Assembly: GCA_937877595.1 (NCBI GenBank)
Contig: CALFIY010000062.1
Location: 1 to 44,039 of the forward strand
Reading direction: 5' to 3'
DNA length: 44,039 bases
Source: an uncultured Prevotella sp.
Lineage (GTDB): Bacteria > Bacteroidota > Bacteroidia > Bacteroidales > Bacteroidaceae
Part shown: piece by piece, positions 6,741 through 15,188 of the stretch
Layout: the number at the start of each line of letters is the position of its first letter
How positions within the stretch are numbered: position 1 is the first letter of the stretch
Translations under genes and position numbers: made by a program
The notes under the pieces: model-generated
Database searches by the model: none
Told to the model about the DNA's origin: nothing
The model's input: only the letters and a program-made list of their open reading frames with translations

Positions 6741-9365
6741 TTAAATCACCTCAATTTGTCGCGTTTCCACCCAGCCTTCCTTGCCGTCGTCCACGCGTAT
6801 TGCCCTCCAGCCGTTCATCTGGCTATCGGTAATCGTAACCCTCGTGCCTTCATGGAGCACAAAGAGGTCGGTGCCGCTCTTCGACGGAGTGCTCTTCACG
6901 GGCACCGAAGTCTGTATAATTATTGCTCCAGTGCGCTGCATGAGTTCGTGGCGCTGCTGCATGGCCAGCACATTTGACAGCACAAAGAGCAGCAGCATGA
7001 CCAGTCCGCCAAAGAAGCCGACTTTTCTCAGCCATACCCTGTTGGCAAAGAGATACACCAGCAGCAACAGTATGGCAAGCGACAGAGCGGCAAGAGCCAG
7101 CCGCGCCCAGCCGTCAACGCTCTGCAGATTGACAAGTGAGCGATACCATGTGACAAAGAACATTTCCGACTCAGGCGTAATCTTGTCTATTGTGCGCGAG
7201 CGCGCCATCTGCAGATTGAAGCGGATATCTTCGTCGCCAGGAGCCAGCAGCAGTGCGCGCTCGTAGTTGAGCACCGCACGCGTAATATTGTCCGTGCGAT
7301 AGTAGGCATTGCCAAGATTGTAGTACAACTCTGCGTTAACGCCGTTCTTCAGCAAAGTCTCGTAGCCACTTATCGCCTTCTGGTAGTTTTCCTGTGCATA
7401 GGCACTGTCGGCTTCGGCTTTGGTCACGGCGTATGACGTGACAGACGGAAGGCACGTTGCGACCGTCACTGCAACAAGCAGCACGAGTCTTGACAGCATG
7501 CTGTCTCCCTTTCTCTTCCTGTCTTCTTTCTTTCCCTTTCTCATGGCGTCGTCTATACGTGAGATGGCTGTCATGGCAGCATCGTAGACTTTGTTCATAT
7601 TGCCTGTAGTATCGCCTGGTGCATAGCGTGCAAACTCACATTCGTCGAGCGCACTTATGAAAAGGCTTATAGTGTCGCCGTCGGCACCTCCTGCTTCAAG
7701 TTGCTGGCTTATATTCTCACGCGAAAGTTTTTCAACAGGCATGTTCAACTTGTCGCCGACATATCCCCACAAGGCACGCAGCACCTCGTCGTAGAATGCC
7801 CCGGCGTTGCCTTTCTTCATCAGACTGTTGGCCTGGCGCAAGCGGCGAGTAGCCACCTTATTGGCGCGTCTGCCACGTTGCTGTACGATGTTGGCATTAT
7901 CTATGGCTCTCTTCCTGAAGACTACAAAAAGTACCACGAATATCAGCATCAGCGCTGCCATTGCCATCCAGTATGCTTTTGACGCAAAGAAGTATTCGCC
8001 CACAGCACGCTGTTCGCTGTCACCTGTTTTAATATATCGGATATCCTCGTTCAACTGTTTCACCTCCGTTCCGCTGTACGACGCAACCGTAGTCGAACCG
8101 CTGCCCTTGGCTACCTTCAGCGTGAAAGCCTCCGTCTGCACCGTGCGATACGTCTTGCTCTGACTGTCGAAATAGACAAATTGAACGGCAGGTATCTCGT
8201 AACTTCCCTGATGGCGTGGCACGGCAAGGAAATCGTAGGTTATGCTGCCCTCAACGCCACTGGCCGTAAGATGAGTCTTGTCGCTGACCTTGGCATCGTA
8301 GGTGTCGAAGTCTCTTGGGAAGTTTACAACAGGCTGCTTCAGCAGTTTCATGTTTCCCTTTCCCTTTACGGTAACCCGCAGCGTGACGGGGTCGTTGGCT
8401 TTCACCTCTGTGCTGCTCAGTTCTGCAGATATCGCGAAAGTTCCGACGCCTCCAGAGAAGCCTGCCGGCCTTTGCGGCAGCGGCAGCACCTCGATTGTTA
8501 TGGCAGGAGCCTTGATCTGTTTCTTCACTTCGGTATATCCGGAGCCGCCATTGAAGAATGCCTCGAATGGGTCGATATATCTGTTCTGTACAGCCACTAT
8601 TCCATTGAACGTGATGCTTGGTATCTCCAGTTTTCCCGTTGTCTGCGGAAACATCACATACTGCTGCCATGTCACCGTGCGATATGGCCGGCCATTGACG
8701 TTTTCCAACTGGAAACTCTTCTGTTGCGGCAGCGGCATTTCGCGTGTATAGAAACTCTTCAGGTCAGGCATCTTGCCGTCGAGTTGCGTCAGGTCTACCT
8801 GCGTGTACACTTTGTATGTCAGAAGTATCGGCTCCTGTTCGTACACGCGCTGGCTATTGGCACTCACCTTCATAAAGAGATCGCTGCCTGAGATAGTCAC
8901 AGAGCCCTGGCGGTACTGCTGTCCGCCGCCTTGCTGGCCGTTGCCGCCTTGCGACTGTCCGCTGCCGTTGCCCTGTCCTGCAGATGCCACTACCTTCACT
9001 TTCAGTTCGTTCGACTGCAGGTTCTTGCCTGCAGCAGTGGCGTGTGCAGGAGGAATGGTATACGTGCCAGCCTTGTTGGCTGATATGATATAAGTATAGG
9101 TTATCGACGACGTGCTGGAAGTATGGCCGTTGACCATCTGGAAACTGGACTGCCTCGATGTGCTTGGCCCCATCAGCACCTCAAGCGCTTCTGGAATATT
9201 GCCTGCACGAAAGCCCTTTACATCCTGTGTGTTTATGGTGTATGTCAAACGGAACTGCTCGCCAACACTGACCTGCGATGGGGCATGTCCCGTCAAGGTT
9301 TGTGCCACAGCGCAGCATATTGCTGTAAGCAATACCGCCGTCGTCACCACTATTCGTCTTGTCAT
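6741..9365 (-). CDS. BatD-BatE fusion protein
   Basis: The 874-residue protein joins two Bat (Bacteroides aerotolerance) components. Residues 1-620 resemble BatD: signal peptide, beta-rich Ig-like repeats beginning APSQVSVGEQFRLTYTIN, a low-complexity GQ-rich insert, a membrane helix and a cytoplasmic helical tail. Residues 623-874 form a complete BatE: its own signal-peptide-like helix, TPRs (LYYNLGNAYYRTDNITRAV), two membrane helices and a C-terminal bacterial SH3 domain. The basic linker is encoded by a purine-rich stretch that contains a ribosome-binding site. A GTG at 9398 overlapping the BatB-BatC stop (GTGA) is an alternative start giving 885 residues; I chose the ATG at 9365 because the signal peptide begins there. 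The pathway role is envelope stress or oxygen tolerance, with the biochemistry unsettled. Confidence 0.85.
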   Translation of the reverse strand: MTRRIVVTTAVLLTAICCAVAQTLTGHAPSQVSVGEQFRLTYTINTQDVKGFRAGNIPEALEVLMGPSTSRQSSFQMVNGHTSSTSSITYTYIISANKAGTYTIPPAHATAAGKNLQSNELKVKVVASAGQGNGSGQSQGGNGQQGGGQQYRQGSVTISGSDLFMKVSANSQRVYEQEPILLTYKVYTQVDLTQLDGKMPDLKSFYTREMPLPQQKSFQLENVNGRPYRTVTWQQYVMFPQTTGKLEIPSITFNGIVAVQNRYIDPFEAFFNGGSGYTEVKKQIKAPAITIEVLPLPQRPAGFSGGVGTFAISAELSSTEVKANDPVTLRVTVKGKGNMKLLKQPVVNFPRDFDTYDAKVSDKTHLTASGVEGSITYDFLAVPRHQGSYEIPAVQFVYFDSQSKTYRTVQTEAFTLKVAKGSGSTTVASYSGTEVKQLNEDIRYIKTGDSEQRAVGEYFFASKAYWMAMAALMLIFVVLFVVFRKRAIDNANIVQQRGRRANKVATRRLRQANSLMKKGNAGAFYDEVLRALWGYVGDKLNMPVEKLSRENISQQLEAGGADGDTISLFISALDECEFARYAPGDTTGNMNKVYDAAMTAISRIDDAMRKGKKEDRKRKGDSMLSRLVLLVAVTVATCLPSVTSYAVTKAEADSAYAQENYQKAISGYETLLKNGVNAELYYNLGNAYYRTDNITRAVLNYERALLLAPGDEDIRFNLQMARSRTIDKITPESEMFFVTWYRSLVNLQSVDGWARLALAALSLAILLLLVYLFANRVWLRKVGFFGGLVMLLLFVLSNVLAMQQRHELMQRTGAIIIQTSVPVKSTPSKSGTDLFVLHEGTRVTITDSQMNGWRAIRVDDGKEGWVETRQIEVI
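7497..7511 (-). promoter_or_regulatory. Internal ribosome-binding site and ATG for a free BatE
   Basis: Inside the BatD-BatE gene the minus strand reads AAGGGAGACAGCATG (7511 to 7497). A GGAG lies five bases before an in-frame ATG. Translation from here would give a 252-residue BatE starting MLSRLVLLVAVTVATCL, a plausible signal peptide. Internal initiation is inferred, not shown. Confidence 0.45.
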
Positions 9366-9394
9366 TTTCAGTCTTCTCTTTCGTTCTGACGTCT

Positions 9395-11098
9395 TCACCA
9401 GTTCTTCTGCAGTCTGCGCGGCTTAGCCTCGTGTTGCTGCTGCTTCAGCCGCTGCTGCGTCTGCTTCTCTTCCTGCATGGCAGCATTGAGCAACTGCTCA
9501 GCATTTTCCTTGCTCATCTGCTGCTCCCGTTGCTTCTGCTGTTCCTGTTTATTTTCCTGCTGTTGTTGTTTTTGCTGCTGCTCTTGTTTTTTTTCTTGCT
9601 GCTGTTGTTGTTGCTGCTGCGACTGCTGCTGTTTCTGCTGCCGCTTACACAGTTCCAGATTGTAGCGTGTTGTGTCGTCATCAGGATTGTTGCGCAGGGC
9701 TTCCTTGTAGGCTTCGATTGCCTCGCCAAACATCTTGTGGTTCTGACATATCACGCCGATATTGTGGTATGCCATGGCGCGACGCTTAGGGTTCGTCTCC
9801 AGTTTTGCCGCTGTCTCCAACTGCTGTATAGCCACGGAGTCTTTCTGCTGCGCCAGCAGCGCATTTCCGAGATTGTACGCAGCCTGCGGATTTTTGCTGT
9901 CGCGCTCCTGCGCCTTGCGGTAGTCCACTTCGGCATCTGTGTAGTTGCCCTGGCGGAACTGCTTGTTACCCTTTCTCACGAGTTGGCGGGCATTCTGCGC
10001 ATTGGCAGGTGCCGACCAGTTGGCAGCGACGGCAATCATCAGCAGTAGCAGCACAAGTTGCGCCACATTCTTCTCCTTGCGGCGGAACAGTGATATGTTC
10101 TTCAGCAACGGATTGTGTACCTCCAGCACACATGCCTCTATTATCAGCAACAGCAGGGCAAGCAGGGCGACGGCCTGGAATTGCTCGTCGTAGTCGCTGT
10201 ATATGGTAGAGGCTATTTCCTTCTTCGCCAATTTTTCAAGTTCGGCGTCAAGTTGTTCCTGCGCATTGCTGTTGTTCTCTACATGGATATATGCGCCACC
10301 TCCTGCAGCGGCCACTTGCCGGCACATATCCTCGTTGAGTGCCGACATTACGGTCTGTCCTGCGTTGTCCTTGAGGTAATTGCCGTTGCCGTCCATGGGA
10401 ATAGGGGCTCCTCTCGGCGAGCCTACGCCAAGCACATAAACTCGCATGCCTTTTTCCTTGGCGTCTTTTGCAGCCTCCAGCGCACCTCCTTCATGGTCTT
10501 CGCCATCTGTGATGACAATAATGGCCTTGCCTACGCCCTCCTGTTGCGTAAAACTGTGAGACGCCATATTGATGGCGGCAGCGATGTCAGTGCCCTGCGT
10601 CTCTATCATGTCGGTAGAGATGCTGCTGAGAAACATCTTTGCAGAAACATAGTCGCTGGTTATCGGAAGTTGTACAAAAGCGTCACCTGCAAAGACTATC
10701 AGGCCTATCTTGTCGTCGCTGAAATGGTCTACCAGATTTTCCACCATCATCTTCGAGCGGCTCAACCTGTCGGGAGCAACATCTTCAGCCAGCATTGAGT
10801 TGCTAATATCGAGGGCTATGATGGTCTCTATGCCCGTGCGCTTCTCATGGCTTATCTTCGTTCCAAGTTGCGGACGCGCCAGCACGACTATCAGCAATGC
10901 CAGTGCAGCAAGCAGCAATGCGAACTTCACCAAAGGGCGCCATCGCGACACGTCGGGCATCAGTTGCTTCACCAGTTCGGCATCGCCGAAACTGCGCAGA
11001 CGGCGCTTCTGCTGCATCACCATCAACATTCTGATTGCTATCAGCAGTGGTATTACTGCCAGCAAATAGAGATATATCGGGTCTTCAAATCTGAACAT
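9395..11098 (-). CDS. BatB-BatC fusion: VWA membrane protein with TPR and Gln-rich tail
   Basis: The 567-residue protein starts with two membrane helices (about residues 8-28 and 58-75), then a von Willebrand A domain with the MIDAS motif DISNS at 97-101, then a membrane helix near 320-335: a complete BatB. It continues in frame into a second hydrophobic helix (345-362), TPRs (about 365-480) and a very Gln/Lys/Glu-rich tail (about 485-555), as in BatC. Normally these are separate genes. The ATG at 11098 follows GAGAGGA and begins the conserved MFRFEDPIYLYLL; the ten codons upstream are unlikely to be used. It ends overlapping a possible GTG start of BatD-BatE. Confidence 0.87.
   Translation of the reverse strand: MFRFEDPIYLYLLAVIPLLIAIRMLMVMQQKRRLRSFGDAELVKQLMPDVSRWRPLVKFALLLAALALLIVVLARPQLGTKISHEKRTGIETIIALDISNSMLAEDVAPDRLSRSKMMVENLVDHFSDDKIGLIVFAGDAFVQLPITSDYVSAKMFLSSISTDMIETQGTDIAAAINMASHSFTQQEGVGKAIIVITDGEDHEGGALEAAKDAKEKGMRVYVLGVGSPRGAPIPMDGNGNYLKDNAGQTVMSALNEDMCRQVAAAGGGAYIHVENNSNAQEQLDAELEKLAKKEIASTIYSDYDEQFQAVALLALLLLIIEACVLEVHNPLLKNISLFRRKEKNVAQLVLLLLMIAVAANWSAPANAQNARQLVRKGNKQFRQGNYTDAEVDYRKAQERDSKNPQAAYNLGNALLAQQKDSVAIQQLETAAKLETNPKRRAMAYHNIGVICQNHKMFGEAIEAYKEALRNNPDDDTTRYNLELCKRQQKQQQSQQQQQQQQEKKQEQQQKQQQQENKQEQQKQREQQMSKENAEQLLNAAMQEEKQTQQRLKQQQHEAKPRRLQKNW
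10064..10078 (-). promoter_or_regulatory. Internal ribosome-binding site and GTG for a free BatC
   Basis: Inside the BatB-BatC gene the minus strand reads AAGGAGAAGAATGTG (10078 to 10064). A perfect AAGGAG lies six bases before an in-frame GTG. Translation from it would give a 223-residue BatC whose first residues, (M)AQLVLLLLMIAVAANW then SAPANAQ, look like a textbook signal peptide. That the site works is inferred. Confidence 0.5.
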
Positions 11099-11138
11099 TT
11101 GTCCTCTCTCGTTATGTTTACGTCTCAAGTGTCACGAC

Positions 11139-12137
11139 CTACGGAAGTTTTCTGAACACCGTTATGCGCAGCAGCATCTCAAGCAGCAACAGCAGTACGG
11201 CAGCAAGGGCAAAGGGCTGGTAGGCCTCGTAGCGCTTGCTATACTTCTTGACGTTGAGTTTCGACTTCTCCAGTTTGTCTATCTCCTTATATATTTTCTT
11301 CAGTTCGCGGTTACTTGTGGCACGATAGAAGTCGCCGTCGGTGGCTGCCGCTATGTCTCTAAGGGTCTTCTCGTCTATTTCAACTGGAATATTGACGTAG
11401 TGCACGCCTCCTGCCACCACCATGGGATAGGGCGCGGTCTTGTTGGTTCCGACACCTATGGTATATACGCGTATGCCGAGGCTCTTGGCTATCTCTGCTG
11501 AAGTCATCGGCGACAAGTCGCCACGGTTGTTAGAACCGTCGGTAAGCAGTATCACCACCCTGCTCTTCGCCTTTGAGTCTTTCAGTCTGCCCACTGCGTT
11601 TGCCAGGCCCATTCCTATTGCAGTGCCATCGGCTATCAGGCCACGCGTGGCAATATCCGTGCGTACGTTCTGCAGAAGGTTGAGCAGCGAGGCATGATCC
11701 GTAGTCATCGGGCATTGGGTGAACGCTTCGCCTGCAAATATCGTAAGTCCTATGTTGTCGTTCGGCCTGCCTATGATAAACTCTGCCGCAACCTGCTTTG
11801 CCGCTTCTATTCTGTTTGGTTTAAGGTCTTCTGCCAGCATAGAGCCGGAGACATCCATTGCCAGCATAATATCAATGCCTTCCACTGTCTTTTCTTTCCA
11901 CGAGTTGCGTGTCTGCGGCCGGGCCAAAACTATCACCACAAGCACAAATGTTGCAATGCGCAACAACTGCTGCAGCGGCATGAACGTAACGCGCCAACTG
12001 CGTGGTGCGAAGCGGTATGCCATTGTGTCGCTCAGGCGCATGGTTGGCTCTGAGCGGCGTCGGTACAGAAGTAGCCATGCCACATAAGGTATTATTAGCA
12101 GCAGTAGCAGCAGATATTCTTTGTTGGCTAATTCCAT
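11139..12137 (-). CDS. batA: BatA, VWA-domain membrane protein
   Basis: A 332-residue membrane protein of the Bat system. It has an N-terminal helix (about 7-24), a second helix (58-72), a VWA domain with the metal-ion-dependent adhesion motif DVSGS at 94-98 and the conserved SMLAEDLKPNR just after it, a later threonine in the TDHAS/TDGSNN regions, and a C-terminal helix near 309-328. BatA and BatB are paralogous VWA proteins thought to form a membrane complex with the TPR partners. It lies 40 bases upstream of batBC and 19 bases after the BatD-like gene. Confidence 0.9.
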   Translation of the reverse strand: MELANKEYLLLLLLIIPYVAWLLLYRRRSEPTMRLSDTMAYRFAPRSWRVTFMPLQQLLRIATFVLVVIVLARPQTRNSWKEKTVEGIDIMLAMDVSGSMLAEDLKPNRIEAAKQVAAEFIIGRPNDNIGLTIFAGEAFTQCPMTTDHASLLNLLQNVRTDIATRGLIADGTAIGMGLANAVGRLKDSKAKSRVVILLTDGSNNRGDLSPMTSAEIAKSLGIRVYTIGVGTNKTAPYPMVVAGGVHYVNIPVEIDEKTLRDIAAATDGDFYRATSNRELKKIYKEIDKLEKSKLNVKKYSKRYEAYQPFALAAVLLLLLEMLLRITVFRKLP

Positions 12138-12156
12138 TTCCTACTGTTTATTCTTA

Positions 12157-13230
12157 TTATGCAATCAACAGATACAGTTGCCACAGCACGACGGCAAGCA
12201 GCACAGCACTTGCCGCTGCTATCACTATTATGCTGGCACGCAGTATGCGGCGTGTCTTAAGCGTACGCTGGTCAGCCTCTGACAGCACGGGGCGCTCCAT
12301 GGCCTCGGCAGGAGGAGTATCTATCTTCGTCTGATTGATAAATTCAATGGCGTTAACGAGATTCATGTCGTTCTCGTTGATAAGCGTAGAATACTTAGCA
12401 AATTTCACGAGGTCGGCAGTGGCAAAAAGTTGGCGCAACTCGTCCATTGACTGCTGGTCGGCCTGTTCTGTCAGTCGCTGGATAATCTCTCCACTTGTCA
12501 TTTCCATTGCTGAGAAGCCATAGCGCTCTTCGATATACTTGCGCAGCGCATCTGTGAGCCGCGTATAATATTCTTTCTGGTCGGCAGAGTTTACCATGTT
12601 TTCGGCCTTTATCGCCTCTATTGCCTTCATGGCCTTCTGGTGTGGCAGAAGGCGCTTCACAAGTTTCAGGCTGCTTATCACCGGTTTCCCCTCGCGCGCG
12701 CGTATATATAAATAGGTGTCTACGGCTATCAGTAGCAGCATCAGCACACTGAGCCAGAACGCCGTGCTCCAGTCGCTCCACAGGAAAGGATTGTCCTGCA
12801 CGTCTTTCGGACCGAAGAACTCGTCAACACGGGTTGTGTCGACTTCTATCTCCATCACCTTCAGTGCAAGGCTCTGCGTGCGATGCTCCTTGCCGTCAAC
12901 CCTTACAGCAACAGGAGGCAGATAATAGAGCCGTCCGTCGAACGACGTCAGCGTATACGTACGCTGCGACTGTATCATTCCCTCCACAGTCTTCTTCCGC
13001 GAAACATCTCCGCTGGCTATAACTTCAACACCAGCCACGAGAGTGTCGCGACGCTGGTATGTAGGGAACACCACATTCGCACCGTCGCTTGCCGTAACCG
13101 TAAGAGTGAGATGCGTCTGCTGTCCTATCAGAATTTCGATAGAGTCCAGACGTGCCTCCACGCTTACCTGTGCCTGCAGCGTTGCCACCACGGCACAGAG
13201 AAACATCATTGTTGAGATTAGTCGCTTCAT
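12157..13230 (-). CDS. BatD-like/Bat-operon membrane protein of unknown function
   Basis: The 357-residue product has a signal peptide (MKRLISTMMFLCAVVATLQA), a periplasmic beta-rich domain beginning VSVEARLDSIEILIGQQTHL that resembles the first Ig-like repeat of BatD, a membrane helix near 160-178, a helical cytoplasmic part with YIEERYGFSAMEMTSGEI, and a C-terminal membrane helix. Genes of this kind sit between DUF58 and batA in Bacteroidota Bat operons and are usually annotated as hypothetical. Position and topology suggest a structural subunit of the MoxR-VWA system. The family assignment is by context and partial similarity only. Confidence 0.75.
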   Translation of the reverse strand: MKRLISTMMFLCAVVATLQAQVSVEARLDSIEILIGQQTHLTLTVTASDGANVVFPTYQRRDTLVAGVEVIASGDVSRKKTVEGMIQSQRTYTLTSFDGRLYYLPPVAVRVDGKEHRTQSLALKVMEIEVDTTRVDEFFGPKDVQDNPFLWSDWSTAFWLSVLMLLLIAVDTYLYIRAREGKPVISSLKLVKRLLPHQKAMKAIEAIKAENMVNSADQKEYYTRLTDALRKYIEERYGFSAMEMTSGEIIQRLTEQADQQSMDELRQLFATADLVKFAKYSTLINENDMNLVNAIEFINQTKIDTPPAEAMERPVLSEADQRTLKTRRILRASIIVIAAASAVLLAVVLWQLYLLIA

Positions 13231-13245
13231 GGCCTGCTGTCTGTA

Positions 13246-14121
13246 CTAACTTTTCGTCCTGCGCCTGAAGAGCAGCATCAACTGTTTCACATAGTCCTCG
13301 TTGGTGGCAATGCTTATCATGTCGACACGACTGCGCGTCATGGCGTCGTTGAGTTGCTGCTGACGGCGGTTCCAGTACTGCTCATGCACCTGGCGCAGCC
13401 GGCGACTGCCGGTATCAATATACTGCTCGTGACCCGTCTCTGCATCAACGACACGCATCAGTCCCACGTCGGGCAACTGGCGCGCAATGAGGTCATACAC
13501 CTGTATTGCCACCACGTCATGCTTTCTGCTGCATATCTGCAGAGCCTGCGAGAAATCCTGACGTGCATAGAAGTCGCTCAGCACAAAGGCCGTGCAGCGC
13601 CGCTTGGCTACACTGGTAAGAAATTCCAGCGCTCCCTGTACGTCAGTGCGTCGGCTCGTCGGCTTGAAGTCAAGCATCTCGCGTATTATGTAAAGTATGT
13701 GACGGCGTCCCTTTTTTGGCGGAATGTATTTCTCTATATGGTCTGAGAAAAAGGCCACCCCGATCTTGTCATTATTCTGAATGGCAGAGAACGCCAGTGT
13801 TGCGGCAATCTCAGTCACCAAGTCGCGCTTCATCTGCCGACGTGTGCCGAAGTCAAGCGACCCACTGACATCGATGAGAAGCATCACGGTCAGTTCGCGC
13901 TCCTCTTCAAACACTTTCACGTAAGGCCGGTGGAAACGTGCCGTGACATTCCAGTCGATATCGCGCACGTCGTCGCCATACTGATATTCGCGTACTTCGG
14001 AGAAAGCCATGCCACGCCCTTTGAAGGCCGAGTGATACTGGCCTGCAAAGACATTGGAACTAAGGCCGCGGGCCTTAATCTCTATCTTCCGTACCTTTTT
14101 CAGTATTTCCGATGTTTCCAT
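13246..14121 (-). CDS. DUF58 domain-containing protein
   Basis: The 291-residue soluble protein carries the DUF58 signature at residues 35-57 (GRGMAFSEVREYQYGDD then VRDIDW) and a VWA-like fold with DVSGS at 84-88. DUF58 proteins are constant partners of MoxR ATPases; the pair is thought to act in chaperone-like or metal-insertion maturation. The ATG at 14121 is preferred over a TTG nine bases earlier, because METSEILKKVRKIEI is the typical family opening. It sits 39 bases after moxR and 15 bases before the BatD-like gene. Confidence 0.92.
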   Translation of the reverse strand: METSEILKKVRKIEIKARGLSSNVFAGQYHSAFKGRGMAFSEVREYQYGDDVRDIDWNVTARFHRPYVKVFEEERELTVMLLIDVSGSLDFGTRRQMKRDLVTEIAATLAFSAIQNNDKIGVAFFSDHIEKYIPPKKGRRHILYIIREMLDFKPTSRRTDVQGALEFLTSVAKRRCTAFVLSDFYARQDFSQALQICSRKHDVVAIQVYDLIARQLPDVGLMRVVDAETGHEQYIDTGSRRLRQVHEQYWNRRQQQLNDAMTRSRVDMISIATNEDYVKQLMLLFRRRTKS

Positions 14122-14160
14122 CCTCTGCAATTCTCATGTTGGAATTGTCCTCCTACGGTA

Positions 14161-15156
14161 TCAGGGCACTTCAACCTTGTTGATAATCTTGGAAACCATC
14201 TCTTCGCTCGTCACGTTGGAAGCCTCAGCCTCGTAGGTAAGTCCTATGCGATGGCGCAGCACGTCGTGGGCCACTGCCCTGACATCTTCGGGCACCACGT
14301 AGCCACGGCGCTTGATGAAGGCAAACGCACGGGCAGCCTTGGCAAGGTTAATCGACGCACGCGGTGAGCCGCCAAAGGCTATCAGGTCTTTCATGTCCTT
14401 CAGTCCGTAGCGGTCGGGATAGCGTGTAGCGAAGACTATGTCGGCTATATATTGTTCTATCTTCTCGTCGATGTACACCTGACGCACCACATCGCGCGAC
14501 TTCAGTATCTCGTCTGCCGTAGTGACAGGCGATACAGCAGGCAGGGCACCGGCAATATTCTCACGTATGATGCGCTTCTCCTCATCAAGCGTAGGATAGT
14601 CGATTACCACCTTCAGCATGAAGCGGTCCATCTGTGCTTCAGGCAGCGGATAAGTTCCTTCTTGCTCTATCGGGTTCTGCGTAGCCATCACAAGGAATGG
14701 CGAAGGCAGGTCGAAGGTCTCGTTGCCTATCGTCACCTGTTTCTCCTGCATGGCTTCGAGCAGTGCGCTCTGCACCTTTGCCGGGGCACGGTTTATCTCG
14801 TCGGCAAGCACGAAATTGGCAAAGACAGGACCTTTCTTCACCTGGAAGCGCTCGTCTTTCTGCGAATAAATCATTGTGCCTGTAACGTCGGCCGGCAGCA
14901 GGTCGGGAGTAAACTGTATTCTGCTGTAGGATGCATCGATGAGTTGCGCCATTGTCTTTATGGCCAGCGTCTTTGCCAGTCCCGGCACACCTTCCAGCAG
15001 TATGTTTCCATCACTGAGCAGCCCGATAAGCAGCGATTCTACCAGATGTTTCTGTCCTACTATCACGCGATCCATTCCCGCCACAAGATTAGTGACGAAG
15101 CCGCTCTGCTGTTCTATCCGGATATTCAGTTCACGGATATCAATTGATTCTGCCAT
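14161..15156 (-). CDS. MoxR family AAA+ ATPase
   Basis: The 331-residue ATPase has the Walker A motif GVPGLAKT (56-63), Walker B VLADE (116-120), the MoxR-typical QFTPDLLPADVTG after the first helix, sensor-1 TQNP around residue 152, and EGTYPLPEAQMDRF with the arginine-finger region. MoxR proteins act with DUF58 and VWA proteins in stress tolerance. It lies 32 bases downstream of the MBL-fold gene and opens the canonical moxR-DUF58-bat order. Confidence 0.95.
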   Translation of the reverse strand: MAESIDIRELNIRIEQQSGFVTNLVAGMDRVIVGQKHLVESLLIGLLSDGNILLEGVPGLAKTLAIKTMAQLIDASYSRIQFTPDLLPADVTGTMIYSQKDERFQVKKGPVFANFVLADEINRAPAKVQSALLEAMQEKQVTIGNETFDLPSPFLVMATQNPIEQEGTYPLPEAQMDRFMLKVVIDYPTLDEEKRIIRENIAGALPAVSPVTTADEILKSRDVVRQVYIDEKIEQYIADIVFATRYPDRYGLKDMKDLIAFGGSPRASINLAKAARAFAFIKRRGYVVPEDVRAVAHDVLRHRIGLTYEAEASNVTSEEMVSKIINKVEVP

Positions 15157-15188
15157 TTTCTATTATGCTTTATGGTTTTTTCTTTCTT

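Noticed and set aside
9359..10048. Plus-strand frame rich in leucine, serine and cysteine opposite BatC
   Set aside because: It is the reverse reading of the CAG/CAA-rich glutamine tail of BatB-BatC and has no independent support.
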